Below are positions 15,151 through 20,585 of a DNA stretch of 20,585 bases, piece by piece; position 1 is the stretch's first letter; each line of letters starts with the position of its first letter. The stretch is from Sphingomonadaceae bacterium (GTDB lineage Bacteria; Pseudomonadota; Alphaproteobacteria; Sphingomonadales; Sphingomonadaceae). The DNA lies in the NCBI GenBank assembly GCA_013821585.1, contig JACDGO010000004.1, forward strand, positions 1 through 20,585. The letters run 5' to 3'. The notes under the pieces were generated by a model, which saw only the letters and a list, made by a program, of their open reading frames with translations, had not been told where the DNA came from and did not search any database. The position numbers and the translations under genes are program-made.

Positions 15151-15614
15151 GTCGCACTCAGCACGCCGTCGTCAAGATCGCCGAGCAGACGCCGCGCCGC
15201 GCGTCTGGCCACGCGCAAGGTCTCCGCGCGCCGGCGCGACGGCGCGAGCGCGATGATCGCCGGCTCGCGCACGATCGCGGCGTCGTAGCGGTCGGCGACG
15301 ATCAGCCCGGCGCGCGCGGGGAGCATTTCGACGCGGTCGAGAAGACTCGCGTCAAGGTGCGCGGGGATCGCCCAGAAGAAGCGATCGCAATAGTCGAGGT
15401 ACTCGGTCCATTTCGCGTCGCCAAGCAGGTCGGCGCGCGACACCTTGACCTCGACGATCGTCACCCTGCCGTTCGGACACAATCCCATCAGGTCAGCGCG
15501 CCGCCCGTTGCCCAGCGGCACTTCGGTCACCGTCAGGCAATCGTGCCTGAGCAGCAGCCGCGCGGTTCCGCGCACGACGTCGGCTGTGGCCATCGGGGCG
15601 GGCGTGTCGAGCAT
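15147..15614 (-). CDS. MmcB-family DNA repair nuclease
   Basis: A 155-residue PD-(D/E)XK-type protein like Caulobacter MmcB, which is needed for survival of mitomycin-C damage. The family pattern is intact: TEVPLGNGRRADLMGL supplies Glu31 and Asp41, VEVKVSRADLL supplies Glu55 and Lys57, and KWTEYLDYCDRFFWAIP follows at 68-84. The C-terminal tail is Arg-rich and may bind DNA. ATG 15614 is chosen because the family N-terminus (TADVVRGTARLLL) begins about ten residues later; ATG 15593 is an alternative. The open frame extends farther upstream but only antisense to sleB. The sleB gene ends 40 bp upstream on the same strand. The stop codon lies in the palindrome at 15125-15150. Confidence 0.85.
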   Translation of the reverse strand: MLDTPAPMATADVVRGTARLLLRHDCLTVTEVPLGNGRRADLMGLCPNGRVTIVEVKVSRADLLGDAKWTEYLDYCDRFFWAIPAHLDASLLDRVEMLPARAGLIVADRYDAAIVREPAIIALAPSRRRAETLRVARRAARRLLGDLDDGVLSAT

Positions 15615-15654
15615 CGCACCATCGTAGAACAGGCCAAGAACGATGCAAAGGCCC

Positions 15655-16290
15655 TCAACGATAGAAGATATGATTCCCGACCGCCGCGACCTGACGCTTG
15701 CCCCAGTTGGGCGCGACGCGGCGGGCGTGGAAATAGAGCGCGTCGGCGGCGGGGCCTTTGGCAAGCTTGTCGAGCGCGACGCGGGCGATGCCCACCGCGC
15801 GCTTCCACTGCGCATTGCTCGCGACCGCAGGAAGCCCGCCGCCACGCACGAACGAGAACTGGCTCGGCTGTTTGACAACGCCGCACACGGTCGGCGCGAA
15901 GCGCCCCGACGACGCGCGGTTGAGGATGACGCGCGCGACCGCGAGCTGTCCTAAGAGCGGCTCGCCCTTCGATTCGAAATAAACCGCGGTGGCGAGGCAG
16001 TTCATGTCGGCATTGAGCCCGGTCTCGCCGCCGTGCATCGCAACCAACTCGGCGAGCGTGGTCCTAGGTTGCGAATCGGCCGTCGTCACCGGTTGAGCTT
16101 GCGTTAGCGGTTGCGGCGCAGGAGCCGCGATGCCGTCATCGGGAGTCGATTCGATCGCGGGCGTCGCGGGAAGTGGCGCGGTGATCGTCTGGGAGAGCCC
16201 GGCGGGCGGACCCGAACCGAGCGCGCCGCTGGCTGTCAACGCCAAAAGGGAAATGGCCGCGAAACGCGCGGCGGAAAGAAATCGCGTCAT
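15655..16290 (-). CDS. SleB-like cell-wall hydrolase (Hydrolase_2 domain)
   Basis: A 211-residue exported enzyme. The signal peptide is about 1-25; a Pro/Ala/Thr-rich, probably flexible linker reaches to about 75; the catalytic domain is about 95-211. The SleB/Hydrolase_2 pattern is clear: CLATAVYFESKGEPLLGQ with catalytic Glu106, AVARVILNRASSGRFAPTVCGVV (118-139), QFSF, then ALYFHARRVAPNW and VAAVGNHIFYR at the end. SleB enzymes are lytic transglycosylase-like; in proteobacteria they act on envelope peptidoglycan rather than spores. GAAGA lies upstream of ATG 16290 but is weak. The 166-bp gap before it (16291-16456) probably holds the promoter; nothing clear is seen there beyond a weak GGGGC/GCCCC hairpin at 16327-16353. 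Confidence 0.92.
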   Translation of the reverse strand: MTRFLSAARFAAISLLALTASGALGSGPPAGLSQTITAPLPATPAIESTPDDGIAAPAPQPLTQAQPVTTADSQPRTTLAELVAMHGGETGLNADMNCLATAVYFESKGEPLLGQLAVARVILNRASSGRFAPTVCGVVKQPSQFSFVRGGGLPAVASNAQWKRAVGIARVALDKLAKGPAADALYFHARRVAPNWGKRQVAAVGNHIFYR

Positions 16291-16456
16291 TGATCTTCAA
16301 AACATGCGGCCGGACGATCGCACATTGGGGCAAAAACTTTAAGATACCGCCCCGACCGCCCTTCCGACTGGCGTCCGCGCTCCTCGACGTTGCTGAGGCT
16401 TATGCACGGCTACGCTCATTCGTAAGCGCTCCGAATGTTTGTGCAGTGCAGCAGAG

Positions 16457-16786
16457 TCAAGCGTCGCCGATCGTTTCAGCGGCGAAGCGTTCGGCATTCG
16501 GGATGTCCAGTTCGACGACCCACAGATCGGGATCGCGCGCGCGCCGCCGTTCGAGCCATCCGGCGCGCTCCGCTTCCGACTCGGGGCCGACCGATTCCCA
16601 CGCATAGCCCGAGGTGCCGAGCACCCGCTCGCGCACGGAGCGGACCTGACCGCGTTCCGCGCAGACGATAAGCAACGCGCCCGCGGTCGCGTCGCCCTTC
16701 TTGAGCACCGCCGCGTTACCGCCCGCGCCGGCGACACGGCGGACGAGAGCGCCGACCAGCATCGCGCTGGTGAGCCGCGACGTCAT
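16457..16786 (-). CDS. DUF1491 family protein
   Basis: A 109-residue small cytoplasmic protein of unknown function, recognised as DUF1491 by its start MTSRLTSAMLVGALVRRVAGAGG, then AAVLKKGDATAGALLIV, and the later GYAWESVGPESE segment. The family is essentially confined to Alphaproteobacteria. The start ATG at 16786 overlaps the thioesterase stop as ATGA, so it is the last gene of the hpf/ptsN-side group. No catalytic or membrane feature is apparent. Confidence 0.85.
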   Translation of the reverse strand: MTSRLTSAMLVGALVRRVAGAGGNAAVLKKGDATAGALLIVCAERGQVRSVRERVLGTSGYAWESVGPESEAERAGWLERRRARDPDLWVVELDIPNAERFAAETIGDA

Positions 16787-17262
16787 GCCGGGCGGTAGCC
16801 GGGGAGCCCCGACAGCGCGATGCCGGAGCGCATGAACGTGCCGGTGCCGCGCGCCGCCTCCTCGCCGTCGGCGTCGATCAGCCGCGCGTCGGCGACGAAC
16901 ACACGGCGCTTGCCGCTCACCCAGCGGCCTTCGGCGGTCACCGGCCCGCGCTTCAGCGGTTTCGTGAACAGCAGGTTGAACGCGGTCGTCAGCAGGAAAC
17001 GGTCGGTGACGAGGCTGTTCGCAGCATAGAAGGCGGCGTCGTCGAGCATCTTGAAATAGGCGGTGCCGTGGACCGCGCCGCCCGCGTGATAGTGTTCCGG
17101 CCCGACCTCGAAGCGGATCCGCGCATGACCGTCGCCGGTGATTTCGAGCGTCGAAGGGAACAGCGCGTTGATCGGAGCCGCGCGGTAGAGCGACTCGAGC
17201 GCGCGATGATGCGCCGCCGCGCCCGATTGCAGCGCGTCAGGCGGCGTCACGGGCTTCGACAT
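16783..17262 (-). CDS. PaaI-like hotdog thioesterase
   Basis: A 159-residue hotdog-fold protein. The signature HYHAGGAVHGTAYFKMLDDAAFYAANS (about 65-90) corresponds to the PaaI/HGG motif with the Asp that activates the thioester water. These enzymes hydrolyse acyl-CoA or acyl-ACP; the substrate is unknown. ATG 17262 (MSKPVTPP) is chosen. It overlaps the ptsN end by 26 bp; GTG 17250 is a possible later start, and an upstream ATG (17286) would add eight residues that look like ptsN antiframe. The 3' end overlaps DUF1491 by 4 bp. Confidence 0.85.
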   Translation of the reverse strand: MSKPVTPPDALQSGAAAHHRALESLYRAAPINALFPSTLEITGDGHARIRFEVGPEHYHAGGAVHGTAYFKMLDDAAFYAANSLVTDRFLLTTAFNLLFTKPLKRGPVTAEGRWVSGKRRVFVADARLIDADGEEAARGTGTFMRSGIALSGLPGYRPA

Positions 17263-17704
17263 TGGCGAACAGCGCGAGTAACGCATCGTCGCTCCCCGCC
17301 CCGCGCAGCTTGGCGACGAACGCGCGATCGCGCAACATCCGGCTGACCTGCGCGAGCGCCTTCAAATGGTCCGCGCCCGCGTCGACCGGCGAGAGCAGCA
17401 TGAAGACGAGATCGACGGGCATGTCGTCGATCGCGCCGAAATCGATCGGCTGCGCGAGCCGCGCGAACACGCCGACGACCTGGGTCAGCCCCTCGATCTT
17501 GCCGTGCGGGATGGCGACGCCGCCGCCGAAGCCGGTCGAGCCGAGGCGCTCGCGCTCGGTCAGCCGTTCGACAACGAGTTCGTCATCGACGCCGTGAACG
17601 CGGTGCGCGAGCACGCCGAGCTGGTGAAAGAGCGCCTTCTTGGTCGGCGCGACGAGCGCGGCGACAACCGCCCCGGGGCGGAGGAATTCGTTCAAGTCGT
17701 TCAT
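17237..17704 (-). CDS. ptsN: PTS IIA-like nitrogen regulatory protein PtsN (EIIA-Ntr)
   Basis: A 155-residue EIIA of the nitrogen phosphotransferase system, which is phosphorylated by PtsP/NPr and controls potassium and nitrogen responses by protein contacts. The active histidine is His67 in GGVAIPHGKI, and the flanking RLGSTGFG loop and the DLVFMLLSPVDAGADHLKAL segment (98-117) are typical. The length is normal. It follows hpf by 43 bp; hpf-ptsN is a conserved pair in proteobacteria, often after rpoN, but here rpoN is absent and dnaQ lies upstream. Its stop lies inside the thioesterase gene start. Confidence 0.95.
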   Translation of the reverse strand: MNDLNEFLRPGAVVAALVAPTKKALFHQLGVLAHRVHGVDDELVVERLTERERLGSTGFGGGVAIPHGKIEGLTQVVGVFARLAQPIDFGAIDDMPVDLVFMLLSPVDAGADHLKALAQVSRMLRDRAFVAKLRGAGSDDALLALFANVEARDAA

Positions 17705-17747
17705 TGGGTGTCCGAAAAGGGGGCGGGCGTTCGCCGCCGTGGAAAAT

Positions 17748-18317
17748 TCAGGCCGCGCGCTGGGGCTCCACCCAGCCGATCGTGCCGTCGCCGCGCCGAT
17801 AGACCATGTTGAACGCGCCTGTCCCGCTATTCTTGAACATGAGCGCGTTGGTGTTCCTGAGATCGAGCATCATCACCGCGTCGGAGACGCTCGCGTCGGG
17901 CACGTCGACGCGCGTCTCGGCGACGATCAGCGGATTGTCGCTCGCTTCCTCGGCCTCGCTCCCGGCATCGAAAACCGTATAGCCCGCGTCGATGCCGTCG
18001 GCCGCGCCGTTCGCGCCCTTGTGGTCCTTCAGCCGGCGCATGTAGCGCCTGAGCTGGCGCTCGATCTTCTCGGCCGCCGCGTCGAACGCGAAATGCGCCT
18101 CCATTGCATGGCCGTTCGCCTTCAGGATCAGCCCCTGCATGACGTGCGCGACGATGTCGCACGCGAACCCCGCGTCGTGCGGCCCCTTGCCGAAAGTCAC
18201 CTGCGCCGAAAGCGCGCGCGCGAAATATTTGTCCGCGATTCCCTGGAGCCGGTCGTCGACATGGGTTCTGAGGGCTTTGCCGGTGTCGACCTGATGCCCC
18301 GATACGCGGATGTCCAT
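17748..18317 (-). CDS. hpf: Ribosome hibernation-promoting factor, long form (HPF/RaiA)
   Basis: A 189-residue long-type HPF that binds the 30S decoding region and dimerises ribosomes into inactive 100S particles in stationary phase. The N-terminal domain (1 to about 95) begins MDIRVSGHQVDTGKALRTHVDDRLQ and ends in basic helix RQLRRYMRRLKDHK. An acidic linker follows, and the C-terminal dimerisation domain covers about 143-186 (VMMLDLRNTNALMFKNS...VYRRGDGTIGWVEP). The length distinguishes it from the short form (about 95). GAAGGAG at 18324-18330 precedes ATG 18317 by 6 nt, the best ribosome site in the window, suggesting strong expression. It precedes ptsN on the same strand. Confidence 0.95.
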   Translation of the reverse strand: MDIRVSGHQVDTGKALRTHVDDRLQGIADKYFARALSAQVTFGKGPHDAGFACDIVAHVMQGLILKANGHAMEAHFAFDAAAEKIERQLRRYMRRLKDHKGANGAADGIDAGYTVFDAGSEAEEASDNPLIVAETRVDVPDASVSDAVMMLDLRNTNALMFKNSGTGAFNMVYRRGDGTIGWVEPQRAA

Positions 18318-18323
18318 GGAAAG

Positions 18324-18330
18324 CTCCTTC
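18324..18330 (-). promoter_or_regulatory. Strong Shine-Dalgarno site of hpf
   Basis: GAAGGAG on the minus strand with 6 nt spacing to ATG 18317. It decides the hpf start. Confidence 0.8.
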
Positions 18331-18366
18331 TTTCAAGCGGGCGCGGGCGCTTAGCCGCGCGCCGGT

Positions 18367-19092
18367 TCACGCGTCAACGCGCGAAACTGCCTCGTCGTGC
18401 CAAGTTTCGCTTTGCGCCCAGAGCGGATCAACCAGCCTAGCGATGAACGCCCGGTGGCGTTCCTGTTCCGCGGCGCTCGCGACGTGGATCCGGGGCGTGC
18501 GGACGATCGTGACCGCGGCGCTCGCGTTGAGCCGTTGGGGTTGCGCGGCGGCCATGGGCGCGGCGATGTCGAAGCCGATCTGCCGCCCGCCGGTCAGCTC
18601 GACATAGACCTGCGCGAGCAGTTGCGCGTCGAGCAGCGCGCCGTGGAGCACGCGCTGGCTGCGATCGACGCCGTAGCGCGCGCAAAGCGCGTCGAGGCTG
18701 TGCTTCGCGCCCGGATGTCGCGCCTTCGACAAGGCGAGCGTGTCGATCATCCGCGACAGCGGCACGTGCATCCGCCCGCACTCGCCCATCTCGTGATTGA
18801 GGAAGGCGAAGTCGAACATCGCATTGTGCGCGATCAGCGGCGAATCCTCGAGGAAGTCGAGCAGGTCCTCGACGCGCTCGTGAAACCCGGGCTTGTCCGA
18901 AAGGAAGATGTCGCTGAGGCCGTGGACCTGCTCGGCGATCGACGGCATCGCCCGCCCCGGATTGAAATAGGCGTGAAAGGTCCGCCCGGTCTCACAGCGG
19001 TTGACCAGCTCGACGCAGCCGATCTCGACGATGCGGTCGCCCTGGCTCGGGTCGAGCCCGGTGGTTTCGGTATCGAAGACGATTTCACGCAT
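18367..19092 (-). CDS. dnaQ: DNA polymerase III epsilon subunit DnaQ (3'-5' proofreading exonuclease)
   Basis: A 241-residue proofreading exonuclease of the replicase. The DEDDh active site is complete: Asp7 and Glu9 in FDTETTG (ExoI), Asp94 in HNAMFDFAFL (ExoII), and His150 and Asp155 in LHGALLDA (ExoIIIepsilon). After the domain, QIGFDI (171-176) fits the loose Q-x-x-hydrophobic-x-hydrophobic form of a clamp-binding motif, and the C-terminal part should contact the polymerase alpha subunit. The length matches the alphaproteobacterial type (about 230-245). It overlaps coaE by 8 bp, making aroE-coaE-dnaQ one operon in the usual order. Confidence 0.96.
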   Translation of the reverse strand: MREIVFDTETTGLDPSQGDRIVEIGCVELVNRCETGRTFHAYFNPGRAMPSIAEQVHGLSDIFLSDKPGFHERVEDLLDFLEDSPLIAHNAMFDFAFLNHEMGECGRMHVPLSRMIDTLALSKARHPGAKHSLDALCARYGVDRSQRVLHGALLDAQLLAQVYVELTGGRQIGFDIAAPMAAAQPQRLNASAAVTIVRTPRIHVASAAEQERHRAFIARLVDPLWAQSETWHDEAVSRVDA

Positions 19093-19699
19093 TGGAAGTG
19101 CCCGGGTATCGGCCTTTGGAGCCCGCGAGGCAAGCGATCAGCGCGCGAACCCGCGCGCGCGTCGCGTCGAGCGAGCCGGCGGTGTCGATGACATGATCGG
19201 CCCGCGCGCGCTTCTCGGCGTCGAGCATTTGCCGCGCGAGAATCGCGTCGAGCTTTTCCGCCGTCATCCCCGGCCGGGCTAGCACGCGAGCACGCTGGAT
19301 GTCGGCGGGCGCGGAAACGACCGCGGTCGCGTCGACCCCCGCCTCGCCGCCGGTTTCGAACAGCAGGGGGATGTCGAACACGATCAGCGGCGCATTCGGG
19401 TGTTCCGCGAGGAACGCCACGCGCTCGGCAGCGACCGCAGGGTGAACGATCGCCTCGAGCCGGTTCAGCGCCGCCGGATCGCCGAGCACCCGCGCGCCGA
19501 GCAGCGCCCGATCGACCCCTTCGGCCCCGGTCGTCCGGGCGAACGCATCCTCGATCGCGGCGAGCAGCTTTCCCTTCGGCCCCTGCAACCGATGCACCGC
19601 CGCATCGGCGTCGAACACCGGAACGCCCTCGTCCGCGAACATCGCCGCGACGGTTGACTTGCCCATGCCAATCGATCCGGTGAGGCCGAGCATTTTCAT
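19085..19699 (-). CDS. coaE: Dephospho-CoA kinase CoaE
   Basis: A 204-residue kinase that phosphorylates dephospho-CoA in the last step of CoA synthesis. The P-loop GSIGMGKST (8-16), the DADAAVHRL substrate segment (30-38), FDIPLLFE (about 109-116) and the lid-like RQMLDAEKRARADHVIDTAG (about 156-175) are all present. ATG 19699 overlaps the aroE stop by 4 bp (ATGA); the next ATG is six bases later and also possible. The end overlaps dnaQ by 8 bp. Base composition is like the rest of the window, unlike aroE just before it. Confidence 0.96.
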   Translation of the reverse strand: MKMLGLTGSIGMGKSTVAAMFADEGVPVFDADAAVHRLQGPKGKLLAAIEDAFARTTGAEGVDRALLGARVLGDPAALNRLEAIVHPAVAAERVAFLAEHPNAPLIVFDIPLLFETGGEAGVDATAVVSAPADIQRARVLARPGMTAEKLDAILARQMLDAEKRARADHVIDTAGSLDATRARVRALIACLAGSKGRYPGTSNA

Positions 19700-20529
19700 G
19701 ACGTCAGCAATGCGCGGAGCTCCGCGTCGTGCTCGCGCGGGGCTGTCCGGCCAAAAAACAGCTCGAAAGCGGCGGCGGCCTGCCCGACGAGCATCTGGAG
19801 ACCGTCAATCGTTCGCAATCCAAGCGCCCGAGCTTGAGCGAGCAAAGGCGTTTCGACGGGCGAATAGACCATGTCGAATACAGCGGCGTCTCGCGGCATC
19901 TCCGCAAGCTCGGCCAAAAGGAAGTCGGGCATGGCATCCTGACCTTCCAGGCCCAACTGCGTCGCGTTGATCAAAAGACTTGCTTCGCAGAGCGCCGTGG
20001 AACCGGGAGCGAACTCTACGCCAACCGCGAAGATGTCGAATTCGGACGCTGTTTGGAGGGCCTTTCGCGGATCGCGTGCAAGTATAAGCACGGCGGCACA
20101 GCGACTCGCTGCAAGCTGGCTAAAGGCTGCGCGAGCCGCTCCGCCTGCGCCTATGACGCAGACGTCAGCACCGATCAGCGTCAGTTCTCTTATAGCCTCT
20201 CCCACGCCTACGGAGTCTGTGTTCGTCCCGACCAGCCGACGATCTCCCGTTCGATACACCGTATTTATCGCGCCAATCGCCGCTGCTCTTCGATCCTTGT
20301 CAGCCAGCAGATCGAGGGCTGTTTGCTTATGCGGGATCGTGACATTGCATCCGCGCCACGCCGCGTCTCCGCGTCTCCGCGCGAAATAATCCGCCAGCTC
20401 GTCCGGCCGCACATGCGTTGCGCGATACTCCGCGTCGATGCCGAGCTTTTCCAGCCAGAAATTGTGAATCAGCGGCGATTTCGAGTGCGCGATCGGGTCG
20501 CCGATCACTTCGACGTAGGGACGAGTCAT
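19696..20529 (-). CDS. aroE: Shikimate dehydrogenase AroE
   Basis: A 277-residue NADPH enzyme converting 3-dehydroshikimate to shikimate. The substrate motif IAHSKSP (Ser16, Ser18), catalytic Lys68 in NVTIPHKQ, Asp105 in GTNTDSVG, and NADP loop VIGAGGAARA (125-134) are all there, with the typical ending DGLQMLVGQAAAAFELFFG. It overlaps the upstream gene and coaE by ATGA junctions. Composition is odd: a hand count over 19921-20280 gives about 60% GC, versus 68-75% in sampled stretches of coaE and dnaQ. The gene uses ATA, AGA, CTT, TTG and GTA codons that its neighbours mostly avoid. The function is intact. Replacement by recombination from a lower-GC relative is a possible reason. Confidence 0.96.
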   Translation of the reverse strand: MTRPYVEVIGDPIAHSKSPLIHNFWLEKLGIDAEYRATHVRPDELADYFARRRGDAAWRGCNVTIPHKQTALDLLADKDRRAAAIGAINTVYRTGDRRLVGTNTDSVGVGEAIRELTLIGADVCVIGAGGAARAAFSQLAASRCAAVLILARDPRKALQTASEFDIFAVGVEFAPGSTALCEASLLINATQLGLEGQDAMPDFLLAELAEMPRDAAVFDMVYSPVETPLLAQARALGLRTIDGLQMLVGQAAAAFELFFGRTAPREHDAELRALLTS

Positions 20530-20585
20530 GCCGCAGGTTCAGGAAGAGGAAGAACCACCCCCAGCCCCTCCAGCAAGTGCTGAAG
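20526..20585 (-). CDS. C-terminal end of upstream gene, probably Maf nucleotide pyrophosphatase
   Basis: Only the last 19 residues lie in the window, ending HLLEGLGVVLPLPEPAA before a TGA that overlaps the aroE ATG by 4 bp. The alphaproteobacterial operon order maf-aroE-coaE-dnaQ predicts Maf, and a short hydrophobic helix near the C-terminus fits it, but the fragment is too short for proof. A gene of another kind is possible. Confidence 0.55.
   Translation of the reverse strand, partial: LQHLLEGLGVVLPLPEPAA

Noticed and set aside
16327..16353. Hairpin GGGGC/GCCCC upstream of sleB as terminator or small RNA
   Set aside because: Only five pairs with a 17-nt loop; the A-rich loop on this strand is not a T-run after a stem, so it does not qualify.
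1..20585. CRISPR array, transposon or prophage remnants
   Set aside because: No regularly spaced repeats, terminal inverted repeats, transposase or phage proteins were found on either strand.

Overview
The window is a GC-rich (roughly two thirds or more G+C), gene-dense piece of an alphaproteobacterial chromosome. The signs point to Sphingomonadales, probably Sphingomonadaceae. The core block (putative maf)-aroE-coaE-dnaQ has the usual alphaproteobacterial order. An MmcB nuclease, a DUF1491 protein, a SleB-type cell-wall hydrolase and secreted DUF4402 proteins are also typical of that group. No transposase, integrase, phage gene or CRISPR array was seen, and almost every base belongs to a gene.

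Layout. (1) Positions 1-1893: ftsX (cut by the window edge) and ftsE on the minus strand, divergent from a membrane-anchored zinc-ribbon protein, then a tRNA-Leu(GAG). (2) 1895-2512: a PEBP/YbhB-like protein ending one base from the tRNA. (3) 2575-7377, minus strand: a surface-fibre locus with an atypical usher-like protein, a PapD-like chaperone, an abundant-looking DUF4402 pilin candidate and a second, divergent DUF4402 protein. A strong terminator sits between the pilin and the chaperone. (4) 7454-10244, plus strand: three overlapping genes for a type III polyketide synthase, a SAM methyltransferase and a FAD oxidoreductase, a set resembling phenolic-lipid pathways. (5) 10276-12788: msrB and a bifunctional penicillin-binding protein. 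(6) 12764-14458, minus strand: an overlapping SCO / CxxCxxCC / YgjP-like set of metal-binding proteins. (7) 14512-15108: an exported ankyrin protein. (8) 15147-16290: mmcB and sleB. (9) 16457-18317: hpf, ptsN, a PaaI-like thioesterase and a DUF1491 gene. (10) 18367-20585: dnaQ, coaE, aroE and the tail of an upstream gene, probably maf.

How they work together. Much of the window concerns the envelope: FtsEX division signalling, peptidoglycan synthesis (PBP1A) and hydrolysis (SleB), a probable chaperone-usher surface fibre, and probable polyketide-derived lipids. The rest is housekeeping: CoA and shikimate biosynthesis, replication proofreading, ribosome hibernation, nitrogen-PTS signalling and methionine-sulfoxide repair.

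The two most interesting parts are the DUF4402 chaperone/usher locus, whose usher-like protein carries an acidic Asp/Asn-Gly loop and carboxypeptidase-regulatory-like domains at its C-terminus, and the adjacent divergent type III PKS operon. aroE stands out for lower GC and unusual codons inside an otherwise uniform core operon.
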